The translations under genes were made by a program, and so were the position numbers. A DNA stretch of 64,000 nucleotides, from contig NZ_JBLZMW010000005.1 in assembly GCF_048553275.1 (NCBI RefSeq), forward strand, positions 182,045 through 246,044. The letters are read 5' to 3'. The notes below the pieces were generated by a model. It worked only from the letters and a program-made list of their open reading frames with translations. It ran no database searches and was not told the origin of the DNA. How positions within the stretch are numbered: the first letter of the stretch is position 1; every line of letters starts with the position of its first letter. This DNA is from Pacificoceanicola sp048553275. GTDB lineage: Bacteria; Pseudomonadota; Alphaproteobacteria; Rhodobacterales; Rhodobacteraceae. Positions 1-8,860 of this stretch are shown here, piece by piece.

Positions 1-1225
1 TGCCGACCTGCTTATCCTTGCCGGCCTCAACGAAGGATCGTGGCCCGAAATGCCCGGCGCCGATCCATGGCTGAACCGCGCCCTGCGTGCCCAGGCGGGG
101 CTGCTTCTGCCCGAACGGCGCATCGGCCTGTCCGCGCATGACTTCCAGCAGGCCGCCGCCGCGCCAGAGGTCTGGCTGACCCGTGCCCTCAAGTCCGACG
201 ACGCCGAAACCGTGCCGTCGCGGTGGCTCAATCGCATGGTGAATCTGATGACGGGCCTCCCGGACCGCTTTGGCCCCGAAGCCCTGACGACCATGCGCAC
301 CAAGGGAAAGCACTGGCTCGCCCTCGCCGGCGCGGTTGAAGCTCCGATCGAAACACCGCCCGCGCGCCGCCCGTCTCCGGCGCCGCCGCCCGAAGCCCGC
401 CCGCGCGAACTACCGGTCACCGACATCAAGAAGCTTGTCCGCGATCCCTTCGCGATTTACGCCCGCCGCGTGCTCCGCCTGAAGACCCTGGACCCGTTGA
501 TGCAGGCCCCGGACGCGCTCCTGCGCGGGGTTCTGGTCCATAAGGTGCTGGAGAATTTCGTCAAGGAAACGCGTGATGATGCTTCACTGATCCGCCCCAA
601 AACGCTTCAAGAGCACGCCAAGGCCCTGCTGGATAATCCCGACATGGTGCCGTTCCCGATGATGCGCGTGCTCTGGCAGGACAAAATACGGCAGGTGGCC
701 GACTGGTTCACCGAAACGGAGGCCGCGCGGCAATCGCAGGCGCGCCCGGCGCATTTCGAAATCAGCGGAAAGGCCCTGATCCCCTCCCTCGGCTTCACGC
801 TCAAAGGACAGGCTGACCGTATCGACATCGACGAGCGGGGGCATGCGCATATCTACGATTACAAAACCGGCAAGGCACCGACCGGCCCGGAGCAACAACA
901 TTTCGACAAACAGCTCCTGCTCGAAGCGGCCATGGCCCTGCGCGGCGCCTTCCCCGACCTCATGCCAAAGCACGTCGAACGCGCGCTCTTCATCTCGCTC
1001 AAACCCGGTGACCCCAAAGAGGTACCCGCGCCCCTGGAGGAGTCGCCGCCGGACAAGGTTTGGGAGGAGTTGACACGGCTGATCAGTGCCTATCTTGCCC
1101 CGGATCGTGGGTTTACCGCGCGCCGCGCCTTGATGTCCGATACCGATTTCGCCGAATACGATCACCTCTCGCGCCTTGGCGAATGGGACGTCACGGACGC
1201 GCCGCATCGGGAGATCCTCGAATGA
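1..1225 (+). CDS. addB: AddB, helicase/nuclease subunit of double-strand break repair (5' partial)
   Basis: The reading frame is already open at base 2, so this is the C-terminal 407 residues of a protein of roughly 1000. AddB pairs with AddA to resect broken DNA ends for RecA loading, the alphaproteobacterial counterpart of RecBCD. The visible start (LILAGLNEGSWPE) is the conserved late helicase-fold motif of AddB, and the C-terminal half carries a PD-(D/E)XK nuclease core (GQADRIDI then YDYKTGKAP). No cysteine occurs in the visible part, so the Fe-S staple known in Bacillus AddB is absent here. The stop overlaps the addA start as ATGA, indicating coupled translation. The true start lies left of the window. 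Confidence 0.95.
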   Translation, partial: ADLLILAGLNEGSWPEMPGADPWLNRALRAQAGLLLPERRIGLSAHDFQQAAAAPEVWLTRALKSDDAETVPSRWLNRMVNLMTGLPDRFGPEALTTMRTKGKHWLALAGAVEAPIETPPARRPSPAPPPEARPRELPVTDIKKLVRDPFAIYARRVLRLKTLDPLMQAPDALLRGVLVHKVLENFVKETRDDASLIRPKTLQEHAKALLDNPDMVPFPMMRVLWQDKIRQVADWFTETEAARQSQARPAHFEISGKALIPSLGFTLKGQADRIDIDERGHAHIYDYKTGKAPTGPEQQHFDKQLLLEAAMALRGAFPDLMPKHVERALFISLKPGDPKEVPAPLEESPPDKVWEELTRLISAYLAPDRGFTARRALMSDTDFAEYDHLSRLGEWDVTDAPHREILE

Positions 1226-4200
1226 TCCGCGACCTCGCAACCCAGCGGCAGGTAGACGCGGCCGCCCCCGGTAGCTCCACGTGGCTCGCCGCCAATGCAG
1301 GCTCCGGAAAGACCCGCGTTCTGACCGATCGGGTCGCGCGCCTCCTGCTCGAAGGTGTGCTCCCCGAACATATCCTTTGCCTGACCTACACCAAGGCCGC
1401 CGCCTCGGAGATGCAGAACCGCCTGTTCCGCCGCCTCGGCCAATGGGCGATGCTCGAAAGCGATGCCCTTCGGGCCGAATTACGCACGCTCGGAGTGGAA
1501 CAGAGCCTGAATGACGATTTTCTGCGCGATGCCCGCACTCTTTTTGCCCGCGCCATCGAAACGCCCGGCGGTCTGCGTATTCAGACGATCCACTCCTTCT
1601 GCTCTTCCCTCCTGCGCCGCTTCCCGCTGGAGGCCAAGGTCAGCCCGCAGTTCCAGGAAATGGAAGATCGCGCCGCTGAACTGCTGCGGGCCGAGATCCT
1701 CGATACCATGGCGGAGGGACCGCAGGCCCCGCTCGTCCATGCACTTGCCCCCTATATTTCCGGTGACGACACCGGCAGCCTGCTCGCCGGGCTGACGAAA
1801 CATAAATCCGCCTTTGCCCCCCTGCCGACGCAGGCTCAGATCTTCGCTGCCTATGGCCTCTCCGACGGCTACGGCGAAACCGATCTGACCGACGAGGTCT
1901 TTCTCGGCGACGAAATGGCGTTTCTGGCGGAGTTAGAGCCGATTTTGCGCACGTCCGGCGCCAACGATCAGAAATTCGCGGACAGCATCAAGGCCCTTAC
2001 CGGCCCTTCGCTCCGGAGCCTGGCAATCCTCGAAGGCGCCCTTCTTACCGGCGGCAGCGCCAAGGAGCCCTTCACTGCCAAACTCGGCAAGGTTCCTACA
2101 AAGGGCTTCACCAAGAAGCATGATGTGGATCACATTCTGCCCAGGCTGGACGCTCTGATGACCCGCGTTGAAAGCGCGCGCCCCAAACGCCTCGCCCTGC
2201 TCGCGGCCCGCCGTGACGTCGCCTTGCACGACTTCGCCGCGCATTTCATCCCCGCCTATGAGACCGCAAAACAACTGCGCGGCTGGCTCGACTTCGACGA
2301 TCTCATCACCCGCGCCCGCGATCTACTGAACGATCCGAAGGTCGCCGCATGGGTGCTGTTCAAACTCGACGGCGGCATCGACCATATCCTTGTCGATGAG
2401 GCGCAGGACACCTCGCCGGTTCAATGGCAGGTGATCGAACGCCTCGCTCAAGAGTTCACCTCCGGGATCGGCGCCCGCGCCGACACCCGCCGCACAATCT
2501 TTGTCGTCGGGGACAAGAAGCAGTCGATCTACAGCTTCCAGGGCGCCGATCCGGCGGAATTCGATCGTATGCGTGATGAATTCCGCGAACGCCTGCAAAT
2601 GACCGATGCACCCCTTTCGGCAATGGAGCTCGAACACAGCTTCCGCTCCGCCGATCCGATCCTGCGGCTGGTCGACATGACCTTCGACACCGCCGGCCCT
2701 TCGGGCTTCACCCCCGATCAAAAGCACATCGCTTTCAAGGAGCGTATGCCGGGCCGCGTCGACCTCTGGCCCGTGGTGGAGCCAGTCAAGGAAGAGAAGG
2801 ACGGCGATTGGTTCGAGCCCATCGACCGCGTTGGCCAGCGCCACCAGACCGTCATTCTCGCCCAGCGCATCGCGCAGTTCATCAAGCGGACCATCGACGC
2901 GAAGACCCCACTGCCCGTGGAAAAGGGGTTTTCCGGCGCCTATGCGGCCCGCCCGGTGCATGCGGGCGATTTCCTGATCCTCGTGCGCTCTCGCTCTCGT
3001 TTGTTCACGGAGATTATCCGTGCCTGCAAACAAGCGGACCTGCCCATCGCCGGGGCGGACCGGCTCAAGGTCATGGCCGAGCTTGCCGTCAAGGACATCA
3101 TGGCGCTACTGAAGTTCCTCGCCACGCCCGAGGATGACCTCTCGCTCGCCATCGCGCTGCGCTCGCCGCTCTTCGGCCTGTCGGAACAGCAGCTTTTCGA
3201 CCTCGCCCACCGGCGCAAGGACAAGGCGTACCTCTGGGAGGCGCTGCGTGACCGGAAGGAGGACTTTCCGGACGTCATGGCGCTAATCCGCGATCTGAAC
3301 AAGCAGACAGATTTTCTCCGTCCCTATGATCTGATCGAACGCATCCTGACCCGGCACAAGGGTCGCCGCCTGCTGATCGGTCGTCTCGGTGCCGAGGCAG
3401 AGGATGGTATCAACGCCCTTCTGGCCCAGGCGCTGAGCTATGAGCGCACGGACATTCCTTCGCTCACCGGATTCATCGAGTGGGCGCAGAGCGACAACCT
3501 GGAGATCAAACGCGCCGCCGAAGGCGCCGGTCAGACGCTGCGGGTCATGACGGTGCACGGTTCCAAGGGTCTCGAAGCGCCCATCGTCATCCTGCCGGAC
3601 TGCGCCGAACGCAAGAACACCCTGCGTGCCACACTCCTGCGCGACGAACACGGGCTGCTCTGGAAACAGACAGGCGACGCCCTGCCCCCACGCCACACCG
3701 CCGCGATCCAGACCGCGATGGAGGCCGAAGCCCAGGAGCGCGACCGCCTGCTTTACGTCGGGCTGACCCGCGCGGAGAAATGGCTGATCGTTGCGGCGGC
3801 GGGCGAGACCGGCAAGAGCGGCGAGGCCTGGTACGACAAGGTTCAGCGCGGCATGGAGAACAGCGGCGCGGAGGCCAAGACCTTCGACTTCGGCGATCTC
3901 GGCGGCGGCGAGGGCAAGACCCTGAGCCACGGCGACTGGTCTGCGCTCGACATGACGGAGCCAGAGATAAAGACTGAAGCTGTCCCGGAACTGCCCGCCC
4001 ACCTGACACAGCCTGCACCGCAGCCAACACCCCTGCCCGAGGCTCGCAGCCCTTCTGACTTAGGCGGGCCCAAGGCCTTGCCCGGCGATCACGGCGACGA
4101 GGAAGACGTGGCAAAGGCGCGCGGAACACTGATCCATGAGTTGATCGAGCTGCTCGCCCCGCTGCCCTCGGACGCCCGCGAACCCTCTGGGCAACGCCTG

Positions 4201-4605
4201 CTCACCTCTCGCGGACAATGGCCTCAGGCCGCGCCGCTCCTGCACGAAACCTTGCATGTGCTGCAAACCCACCCCGCGCTTTTCACAAGCGAAAGCCTCG
4301 CCGAAGTGCCGATCACCGCCGATCTACCGGGGCTTGGCCGTGTTCACGGCGTTATCGACCGTTTGCACATCACGCCCGAAAAAATAACCCTCATCGACTA
4401 CAAGACGAACCGCGAAGTGCCCGAAAACCCTGAACAAACCCCCGATGGATTGCTTCGTCAGATGGGTGCCTACGCCGCCGCGCTGGCTCAGGTCTATCCG
4501 GGCAGACAAATCGAAACGGCCCTGCTCTGGACCGCAAACGCCGTGTTTATGCCCCTGCCGCACGACATCGTGACACAAGCGCTCGGGCGGGCCGCAGTCC
4601 CTTGA
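1222..4605 (+). CDS. addA: AddA, UvrD-like helicase and nuclease subunit
   Basis: This 1127-residue protein is the motor subunit of the AddAB end-resection complex. A Walker A motif (ANAGSGKT) lies at about residues 24-31, a helicase motif II (VDEAQDTSPVQW) near 390, a motif-IV/V-type segment (MTVHGSKGLE) near 775 and LLYVGLTRAEKW near 845. A C-terminal RecB-type nuclease domain ends in GVIDRLHI then LIDYKTNREV. The start chosen is the ATG that overlaps the addB stop. A longer open frame beginning at 1060 lies entirely inside addB and is not needed. Length and domain order are normal for alphaproteobacterial AddA. Confidence 0.96.
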   Translation: MIRDLATQRQVDAAAPGSSTWLAANAGSGKTRVLTDRVARLLLEGVLPEHILCLTYTKAAASEMQNRLFRRLGQWAMLESDALRAELRTLGVEQSLNDDFLRDARTLFARAIETPGGLRIQTIHSFCSSLLRRFPLEAKVSPQFQEMEDRAAELLRAEILDTMAEGPQAPLVHALAPYISGDDTGSLLAGLTKHKSAFAPLPTQAQIFAAYGLSDGYGETDLTDEVFLGDEMAFLAELEPILRTSGANDQKFADSIKALTGPSLRSLAILEGALLTGGSAKEPFTAKLGKVPTKGFTKKHDVDHILPRLDALMTRVESARPKRLALLAARRDVALHDFAAHFIPAYETAKQLRGWLDFDDLITRARDLLNDPKVAAWVLFKLDGGIDHILVDEAQDTSPVQWQVIERLAQEFTSGIGARADTRRTIFVVGDKKQSIYSFQGADPAEFDRMRDEFRERLQMTDAPLSAMELEHSFRSADPILRLVDMTFDTAGPSGFTPDQKHIAFKERMPGRVDLWPVVEPVKEEKDGDWFEPIDRVGQRHQTVILAQRIAQFIKRTIDAKTPLPVEKGFSGAYAARPVHAGDFLILVRSRSRLFTEIIRACKQADLPIAGADRLKVMAELAVKDIMALLKFLATPEDDLSLAIALRSPLFGLSEQQLFDLAHRRKDKAYLWEALRDRKEDFPDVMALIRDLNKQTDFLRPYDLIERILTRHKGRRLLIGRLGAEAEDGINALLAQALSYERTDIPSLTGFIEWAQSDNLEIKRAAEGAGQTLRVMTVHGSKGLEAPIVILPDCAERKNTLRATLLRDEHGLLWKQTGDALPPRHTAAIQTAMEAEAQERDRLLYVGLTRAEKWLIVAAAGETGKSGEAWYDKVQRGMENSGAEAKTFDFGDLGGGEGKTLSHGDWSALDMTEPEIKTEAVPELPAHLTQPAPQPTPLPEARSPSDLGGPKALPGDHGDEEDVAKARGTLIHELIELLAPLPSDAREPSGQRLLTSRGQWPQAAPLLHETLHVLQTHPALFTSESLAEVPITADLPGLGRVHGVIDRLHITPEKITLIDYKTNREVPENPEQTPDGLLRQMGAYAAALAQVYPGRQIETALLWTANAVFMPLPHDIVTQALGRAAVP

Positions 4606-4673
4606 CGCCAGACCTTGCCGTCCATACCTTCCGCCTCCAAAGACACGCTGCCCCATTTTCAGGAGATACCGCC

Positions 4674-4994
4674 ATGGCAACCGTTGCCGTCACCGACGCC
4701 ACCTTTGACGAAGAAGTCAAAAACTCCGATGTTCCCGTTGTCGTCGACTTCTGGGCGGAGTGGTGTGGCCCCTGCAAGCAGATCGGCCCGGCGCTCGAAG
4801 AGCTGGCAGCCGAATATGAAGGCAAGATCAAGATCGCCAAGGTCGACGTAGACCAGAACCCCAACGCCGCCGCGGCAATGGGCGTACGTGGCATTCCGGC
4901 CCTCTTCATCTTCAAGGACGGCCAGGTCGTCTCCAACCGCGCTGGGGCCGCCCCCAAAGCCGCGCTGGAAGGCTGGATCAAAGACTCGATCTGA
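4674..4994 (+). CDS. trxA: Thioredoxin
   Basis: A 106-residue cytoplasmic thioredoxin with the redox-active WCGPC motif near residues 31-35 and the cis-proline loop GIPALFIFK. It keeps cytoplasmic disulfides reduced and donates electrons to enzymes such as methionine sulfoxide reductase, a relative of which (msrA) lies further along. The start at 4674 is preceded by AGGAGA at 4661-4666 and gives the standard thioredoxin N-terminus (MATVAVTD); an open frame from 4602 would add 24 non-homologous residues. It follows addA by 68 bases, a gene order common in Rhodobacteraceae, and is closed by a strong terminator. Confidence 0.97.
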   Translation: MATVAVTDATFDEEVKNSDVPVVVDFWAEWCGPCKQIGPALEELAAEYEGKIKIAKVDVDQNPNAAAAMGVRGIPALFIFKDGQVVSNRAGAAPKAALEGWIKDSI

Positions 4995-5015
4995 TCCGTA
5001 CCCGACGCATGATCA

Positions 5016-5049
5016 AGGCCCCGCCACCCCGGCGGGGCCTTTCTCTTTT
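5016..5049 (+). terminator. Rho-independent terminator after trxA
   Basis: A perfect 10-bp stem (AGGCCCCGCC / GGCGGGGCCT) with a 5-base loop is followed directly by TTCTCTTTT. It lies 22 bases past the trxA stop and ends the addB-addA-trxA transcript before hslV. Confidence 0.9.
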
Positions 5050-5119
5050 CCCGGCTTCTTCTTGGCAAGAATGCTCAAATCCCCCATATGACCCCCTAAC
5101 GACCCACAGGAGGCAGAGC

Positions 5120-5677
5120 ATGAGCGATACCGATTTCCCCGGCTGGCACGGCACCACCATCATTGGCGTGCGCAAGGACGGCAAGGTCGTCATCGCCGGT
5201 GACGGACAGGTCAGCCTTGGCCAGACCGTGATCAAGGGCACGGCCCGCAAGGTCCGTCGCCTCTCCCCCGGCGGTTACGATGTGGTTTGCGGCTTTGCGG
5301 GCTCCACCGCCGACGCCTTTACCCTTCTGGAACGCCTCGAAGCCAAGCTCGAAGCCACTCCCGGCCAATTGCAGCGCGCTTCGGTCGAGCTGGCCAAGGA
5401 CTGGCGCACGGACAAATATCTGCAAAAGCTCGAAGCGATGCTGATCGTCACCGATGGCACCGATCTGTTGATCATCACCGGTGCCGGGGATGTGCTCGAA
5501 CCCGAACACAACGTCGCCGCCATCGGCTCCGGTGGCAACTTCGCCCTCGCCGCCGCCCGCGGCATGATGGACACGGACAAGGACGCCGAACAGGTCGCCC
5601 GTGCGGCCATGGCTATCGCCGCCGACATTTGCGTCTATACCAACGGCAATCTGACAGTAGAGACTATTTCGGCCTGA
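5120..5677 (+). CDS. hslV: HslV, proteasome-like peptidase of HslVU
   Basis: This 185-residue protein is the threonine protease core of the ATP-dependent HslVU (ClpQY) complex, which degrades unfolded and regulatory proteins in the cytoplasm. The N-terminus carries the short alphaproteobacterial propeptide ending GWHG, so the catalytic threonine is inferred to be residue 12 (TTIIGV). The core motifs VVIAGDGQVSLG and KVRRL are present. The start has a strong AGGAGGCA ribosome site at 5107-5114; the upstream ATG at 5009 falls inside the trxA terminator and is rejected. hslU follows after 20 bases. Confidence 0.97.
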   Translation: MSDTDFPGWHGTTIIGVRKDGKVVIAGDGQVSLGQTVIKGTARKVRRLSPGGYDVVCGFAGSTADAFTLLERLEAKLEATPGQLQRASVELAKDWRTDKYLQKLEAMLIVTDGTDLLIITGAGDVLEPEHNVAAIGSGGNFALAAARGMMDTDKDAEQVARAAMAIAADICVYTNGNLTVETISA

Positions 5678-5697
5678 ACCGGCCCGAGAGGAAGCAT

Positions 5698-7005
5698 ATG
5701 ACCGACCTGACACCCCGCGAAATCGTCTCCGAACTCGACCGCTTCATCATTGGCCAAGCCGACGCCAAGCGCGCCGTCGCCGTCGCCCTGCGCAACCGCT
5801 GGCGCCGCAAGCAGCTTGCCGATGACCTGCGCGACGAGGTCTATCCGAAGAATATCCTGATGATCGGCCCGACCGGCGTCGGCAAGACGGAAATCTCCCG
5901 CCGCCTCGCAAAACTCGCCCGCGCGCCCTTCATCAAGGTCGAAGCGACCAAGTTCACCGAAGTCGGCTATGTCGGGCGCGACGTGGAACAGATCGTCCGC
6001 GATTTGACGGATGCCGCCATCGCCATGACCCGCGAGCAGATGCGCGAAGATGTGAAAGCCCGCGCCCACGAGGCGGCCGAAGAGCGCGTGATCACCGCGA
6101 TCGCCGGCGAAGATGCCCGCAGCGGCACGCGCGAGATGTTCCGCAAGAAGCTCAAGAACGGTGAACTCGATGACACATTGATCGACCTCGACGTGGCCGA
6201 AACCGCTTCCCCCCTGCCGATGATGGATATCCCCGGCCAGCCTGGCGGGCAAATGGGCATGATGAATCTCGGCGACATCTTCGGGAAGGCTTTCGGCGGA
6301 CGCACCACGCGCAAGCGTCTGTCCGTCTCGGACAGCTACGAGGTGCTGATCGCCGAAGAGGCCGACAAGCTGCTCGACGATGAGCAGGTCAAGCTGGCAG
6401 CCATCGAAGCGGTAGAACAGAACGGCATCGTTTTCCTTGACGAAATCGACAAGGTTGCCGCCCGCAAGGACGCCCGCGGCGGCGACGTGTCCCGCGAAGG
6501 AGTCCAACGTGACCTGCTCCCGTTGATCGAGGGCACAACGGTCAGCACCAAACACGGCGCGGTCAAGACCGATCACATCCTGTTCATCGCGTCCGGGGCT
6601 TTCCACATCGCCAAACCCTCGGACCTGCTGCCCGAATTGCAAGGTCGCTTGCCGATCCGCGTCAATCTGCGCCCCCTTACGGAAGGCGATTTTGTCCGCA
6701 TCCTCACAGAAACCGACAATGCGCTGACCCGCCAGTACTCCGCGCTCATGGCCACCGAGAATGTGACCGTCAGCTTCACGGAAGAGGGCATCGCCGCGCT
6801 GGCCAAAATCGCGGCGGAGGTGAACACCTCTGTGGAAAATATCGGCGCTCGGCGGCTCTATACGGTGATGGAGCGTGTCTTCGAAGAACTCAGCTTTGAA
6901 GCGCCCGACCAGGCGGGCAGCGACGTGATCGTGGACGCCGCCTTTGTCGAGCTGCATTTGGGCGAACTCACGCGCAGCACGGACCTCAGCCGCTACGTGC
7001 TGTAA
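5698..7005 (+). CDS. hslU: HslU, AAA+ unfoldase of HslVU
   Basis: A 435-residue AAA+ ATPase that unfolds substrates and feeds them into the HslV chamber. The start MTDLTPREIVSELDRFIIGQ is the standard HslU N-terminus. Walker A (GPTGVGKTE) is at residues 57-65, the pore motif GYVGRD follows (in TEVGYVGRDV), then the family-specific I-domain, Walker B (IVFLDEIDKVA) and the C-terminal tail ending SRYVL that activates HslV. It is preceded by GAGAGGAAGC. The long upstream open frame from 5287 is a shadow inside hslV. Confidence 0.98.
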   Translation: MTDLTPREIVSELDRFIIGQADAKRAVAVALRNRWRRKQLADDLRDEVYPKNILMIGPTGVGKTEISRRLAKLARAPFIKVEATKFTEVGYVGRDVEQIVRDLTDAAIAMTREQMREDVKARAHEAAEERVITAIAGEDARSGTREMFRKKLKNGELDDTLIDLDVAETASPLPMMDIPGQPGGQMGMMNLGDIFGKAFGGRTTRKRLSVSDSYEVLIAEEADKLLDDEQVKLAAIEAVEQNGIVFLDEIDKVAARKDARGGDVSREGVQRDLLPLIEGTTVSTKHGAVKTDHILFIASGAFHIAKPSDLLPELQGRLPIRVNLRPLTEGDFVRILTETDNALTRQYSALMATENVTVSFTEEGIAALAKIAAEVNTSVENIGARRLYTVMERVFEELSFEAPDQAGSDVIVDAAFVELHLGELTRSTDLSRYVL

Positions 7006-7085
7006 CAAGCCGCTCGCCGGTTTGAGCATTTGACCCAGATAAACGCAGCGGCGTAGCCTGAGCCTCTGGCCAAACGGTTCGTAGG

Positions 7086-7102
7086 GCGGGGCTGTGCCCC
7101 GC
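7086..7102. repeat. GC-rich palindrome after hslU (REP-like)
   Basis: A 7-bp perfect stem GCGGGGC / GCCCCGC around the loop TGT lies inside GTAGGGCGGGGCTGTGCCCC, 80 bases past the hslU stop. There is no T-tract on either side, so it is not an intrinsic terminator by itself. The GGCGGGG...CCCCGC theme recurs in the inverted repeats around mqsRA. It may be a dispersed extragenic palindrome; one window cannot show that. Confidence 0.45.
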
Positions 7103-7182
7103 ACCCTGGCGTGACGGATGGAAGATCTTCTACTTTCCGCGCTCTGTACGCTCTCGATATCAAAAACCCGCCGATAGAGACT

Positions 7183-7213
7183 AAAGAAAAACGCCCCGGA
7201 CCACCGGGGCGTT
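7183..7213 (-). terminator. Rho-independent terminator of the peptide ABC importer operon
   Basis: A perfect 10-bp stem (AACGCCCCGG / CCGGGGCGTT, loop ACCA) lies 32 bases past the end of the minus-strand substrate-binding protein gene. On the minus strand it is followed by TTTCTTTAG, so it terminates the importer operon; read on the plus strand only TTCTCC follows. Confidence 0.8.
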
Positions 7214-7245
7214 CTCCATGCGTTGAGGCTTTCGGATCGGCGGGC

Positions 7246-8799
7246 TTACGCCATCCACCACCGCTCGGCCATGCGGGCATTGTCCATCTGCCAGAGATTT
7301 CCGACGGTTTCGCCATGCTGGATCTTGTTGTTCACCGCCTGCACATAGTTGGCAAACATCGGCAGCACGACGCCACCGTCGTCCTTCAGGATCTGCTGCA
7401 TCTCGCCGTACATCTCGCGGCGCTTGGCGCTGTCGAGTTCGGCACGCGCCTCGACCAGAAGGTCCTGGAAGCGCTCGGAATCGTCGCGACCCCACTGGGT
7501 GTCGTTCCACGGAACGCCCTCTTCATAAGCGCTTGAGAACATCCAGTCCTCCGTCGCACGGCCTGACCAATAGCACGCGCAGAACGGTTTTTTCAGCCAG
7601 ACGTTGGACCAGTAGCCATCCGCCGGCTCCTGCACCACGTTGATATTGATACCGGCCGATTTCGCCGAAGCCTGGTACAGCTGCGCCGCATCCACCGCCC
7701 CTTCAAAGGCCGCATTGGACGCCGAAAGGTCGATATCGAGGGACGACAGGCCTGCCTCTTTCAAATGGAACTTGGCTTTGTCCGGATCATAGGAATTCTG
7801 TTCCATATCAGCGTTGTAATACTGGTTGGCAGGCCCGATCGGGGTGTCGTTGCCAACGCGCCCGTGGCCAAGCAGGATCTTGTCGACCATTTCCTGACGA
7901 TTGATCGCGAACTTCAGCGCGCGGCGCACGTTCACGTCATTGAACGGTGCGACGTTAGTCAGCATCGGGAAGGTGTACTGCTGGTTGCCAGTCACTTCCT
8001 GAATGCGGATTTGCGGGTTGGCACGGAGCAGCGCCTCGGTCTTGAAGTCGATCCGGTTGATGGCCTCGACCTGCCCGGTCATCAGCGCGTTCATCCGGGC
8101 GGTATTGTCGTTGATGGCGATGTATTCGATCTCATCGAAGAAGCCTGCGGAATCGCCTTTGTAGTGGCTGTCCACGCGCTTGCCGACGAACCGGACACCC
8201 GGCTCGAAGCTGACGACGCTGTAAAGGCCGGTGCCGATACCATTGGCAATCGCCTCGTCAATCTGACCCGCCGGGAACATCAGCAGGTGATAATCGGACA
8301 TCAGGTAGGGGAAGTCGGCGTTGCCCGCTTCCAGCGTGAACTGAACCTGGTGGTCGGTGATCTTTTTCATCTCGGTGATGGCGGAAACGATCGGCTTGGC
8401 CGCCGATTTTGCGCCTTCGGCCACGTGCATCTGCAGCGAGGCAATCACATCGTCCGCTCCGAAAGCCTTGCCATTGTGGAAAGTGACACCCTGACGCAGA
8501 TTGAAGGTCCAGGTCTTGGCATCCGAGGAGGCCTCCCAGCTCTCGGCCAGCTCACCAGCGAGCGAGCCATCCGGCTTGATCTCGGTGAGGCTGTCGAAAA
8601 CACCGCCCTGCGCAGAGGCGATCATGAACAGGTCGGAGTGTGTCCGGCTATCCCAGCTGTCGGAGGTGTTGGCGCCGGACAGGCCCGCGCGCAGGCGTCC
8701 GCCGCGGGTGGCTTGTGCGCGAAGCGGCAGGCCGGAGGCGGCGAGCACACCGGCCGCAGCGCCGGTGGTCAGAAGAGCGCGTCTACTGATGCGTGTCAT
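7246..8799 (-). CDS. ABC transporter substrate-binding protein, family 5 (peptide/nickel type)
   Basis: A 517-residue periplasmic binding protein of the DppA/OppA superfamily, last gene of a four-gene importer operon. It begins with a Tat-type signal (ISRRALLTTGAAAGVLAASG, cleavage probably after LRAQA near residue 30), so it is probably exported folded. The family core is recognisable (GELAESWE, WTFNLRQGVTFHNGKAF, NVRRALKFAINRQEMVDKIL). AGGGAG lies 8 bases before the ATG. The substrate cannot be read from sequence; di- or oligopeptides are the family default, but opines, glutathione or other amphipathic solutes are possible. Confidence 0.9.
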   Translation of the reverse strand: MTRISRRALLTTGAAAGVLAASGLPLRAQATRGGRLRAGLSGANTSDSWDSRTHSDLFMIASAQGGVFDSLTEIKPDGSLAGELAESWEASSDAKTWTFNLRQGVTFHNGKAFGADDVIASLQMHVAEGAKSAAKPIVSAITEMKKITDHQVQFTLEAGNADFPYLMSDYHLLMFPAGQIDEAIANGIGTGLYSVVSFEPGVRFVGKRVDSHYKGDSAGFFDEIEYIAINDNTARMNALMTGQVEAINRIDFKTEALLRANPQIRIQEVTGNQQYTFPMLTNVAPFNDVNVRRALKFAINRQEMVDKILLGHGRVGNDTPIGPANQYYNADMEQNSYDPDKAKFHLKEAGLSSLDIDLSASNAAFEGAVDAAQLYQASAKSAGININVVQEPADGYWSNVWLKKPFCACYWSGRATEDWMFSSAYEEGVPWNDTQWGRDDSERFQDLLVEARAELDSAKRREMYGEMQQILKDDGGVVLPMFANYVQAVNNKIQHGETVGNLWQMDNARMAERWWMA

Positions 8800-8860
8800 G
8801 GTTTGATCTCCCTGTTGTCTGGCGGTCTGACCGCCTGTTCTTGTCCCGAGTGGGTCGGAT

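Noticed and set aside
584..1240. Minus-strand frame of 218 codons inside addB
   Set aside because: High-GC antisense shadow of addB; the same holds for the many long minus-strand frames across hslU, the importer, maeB and the ABC exporter.
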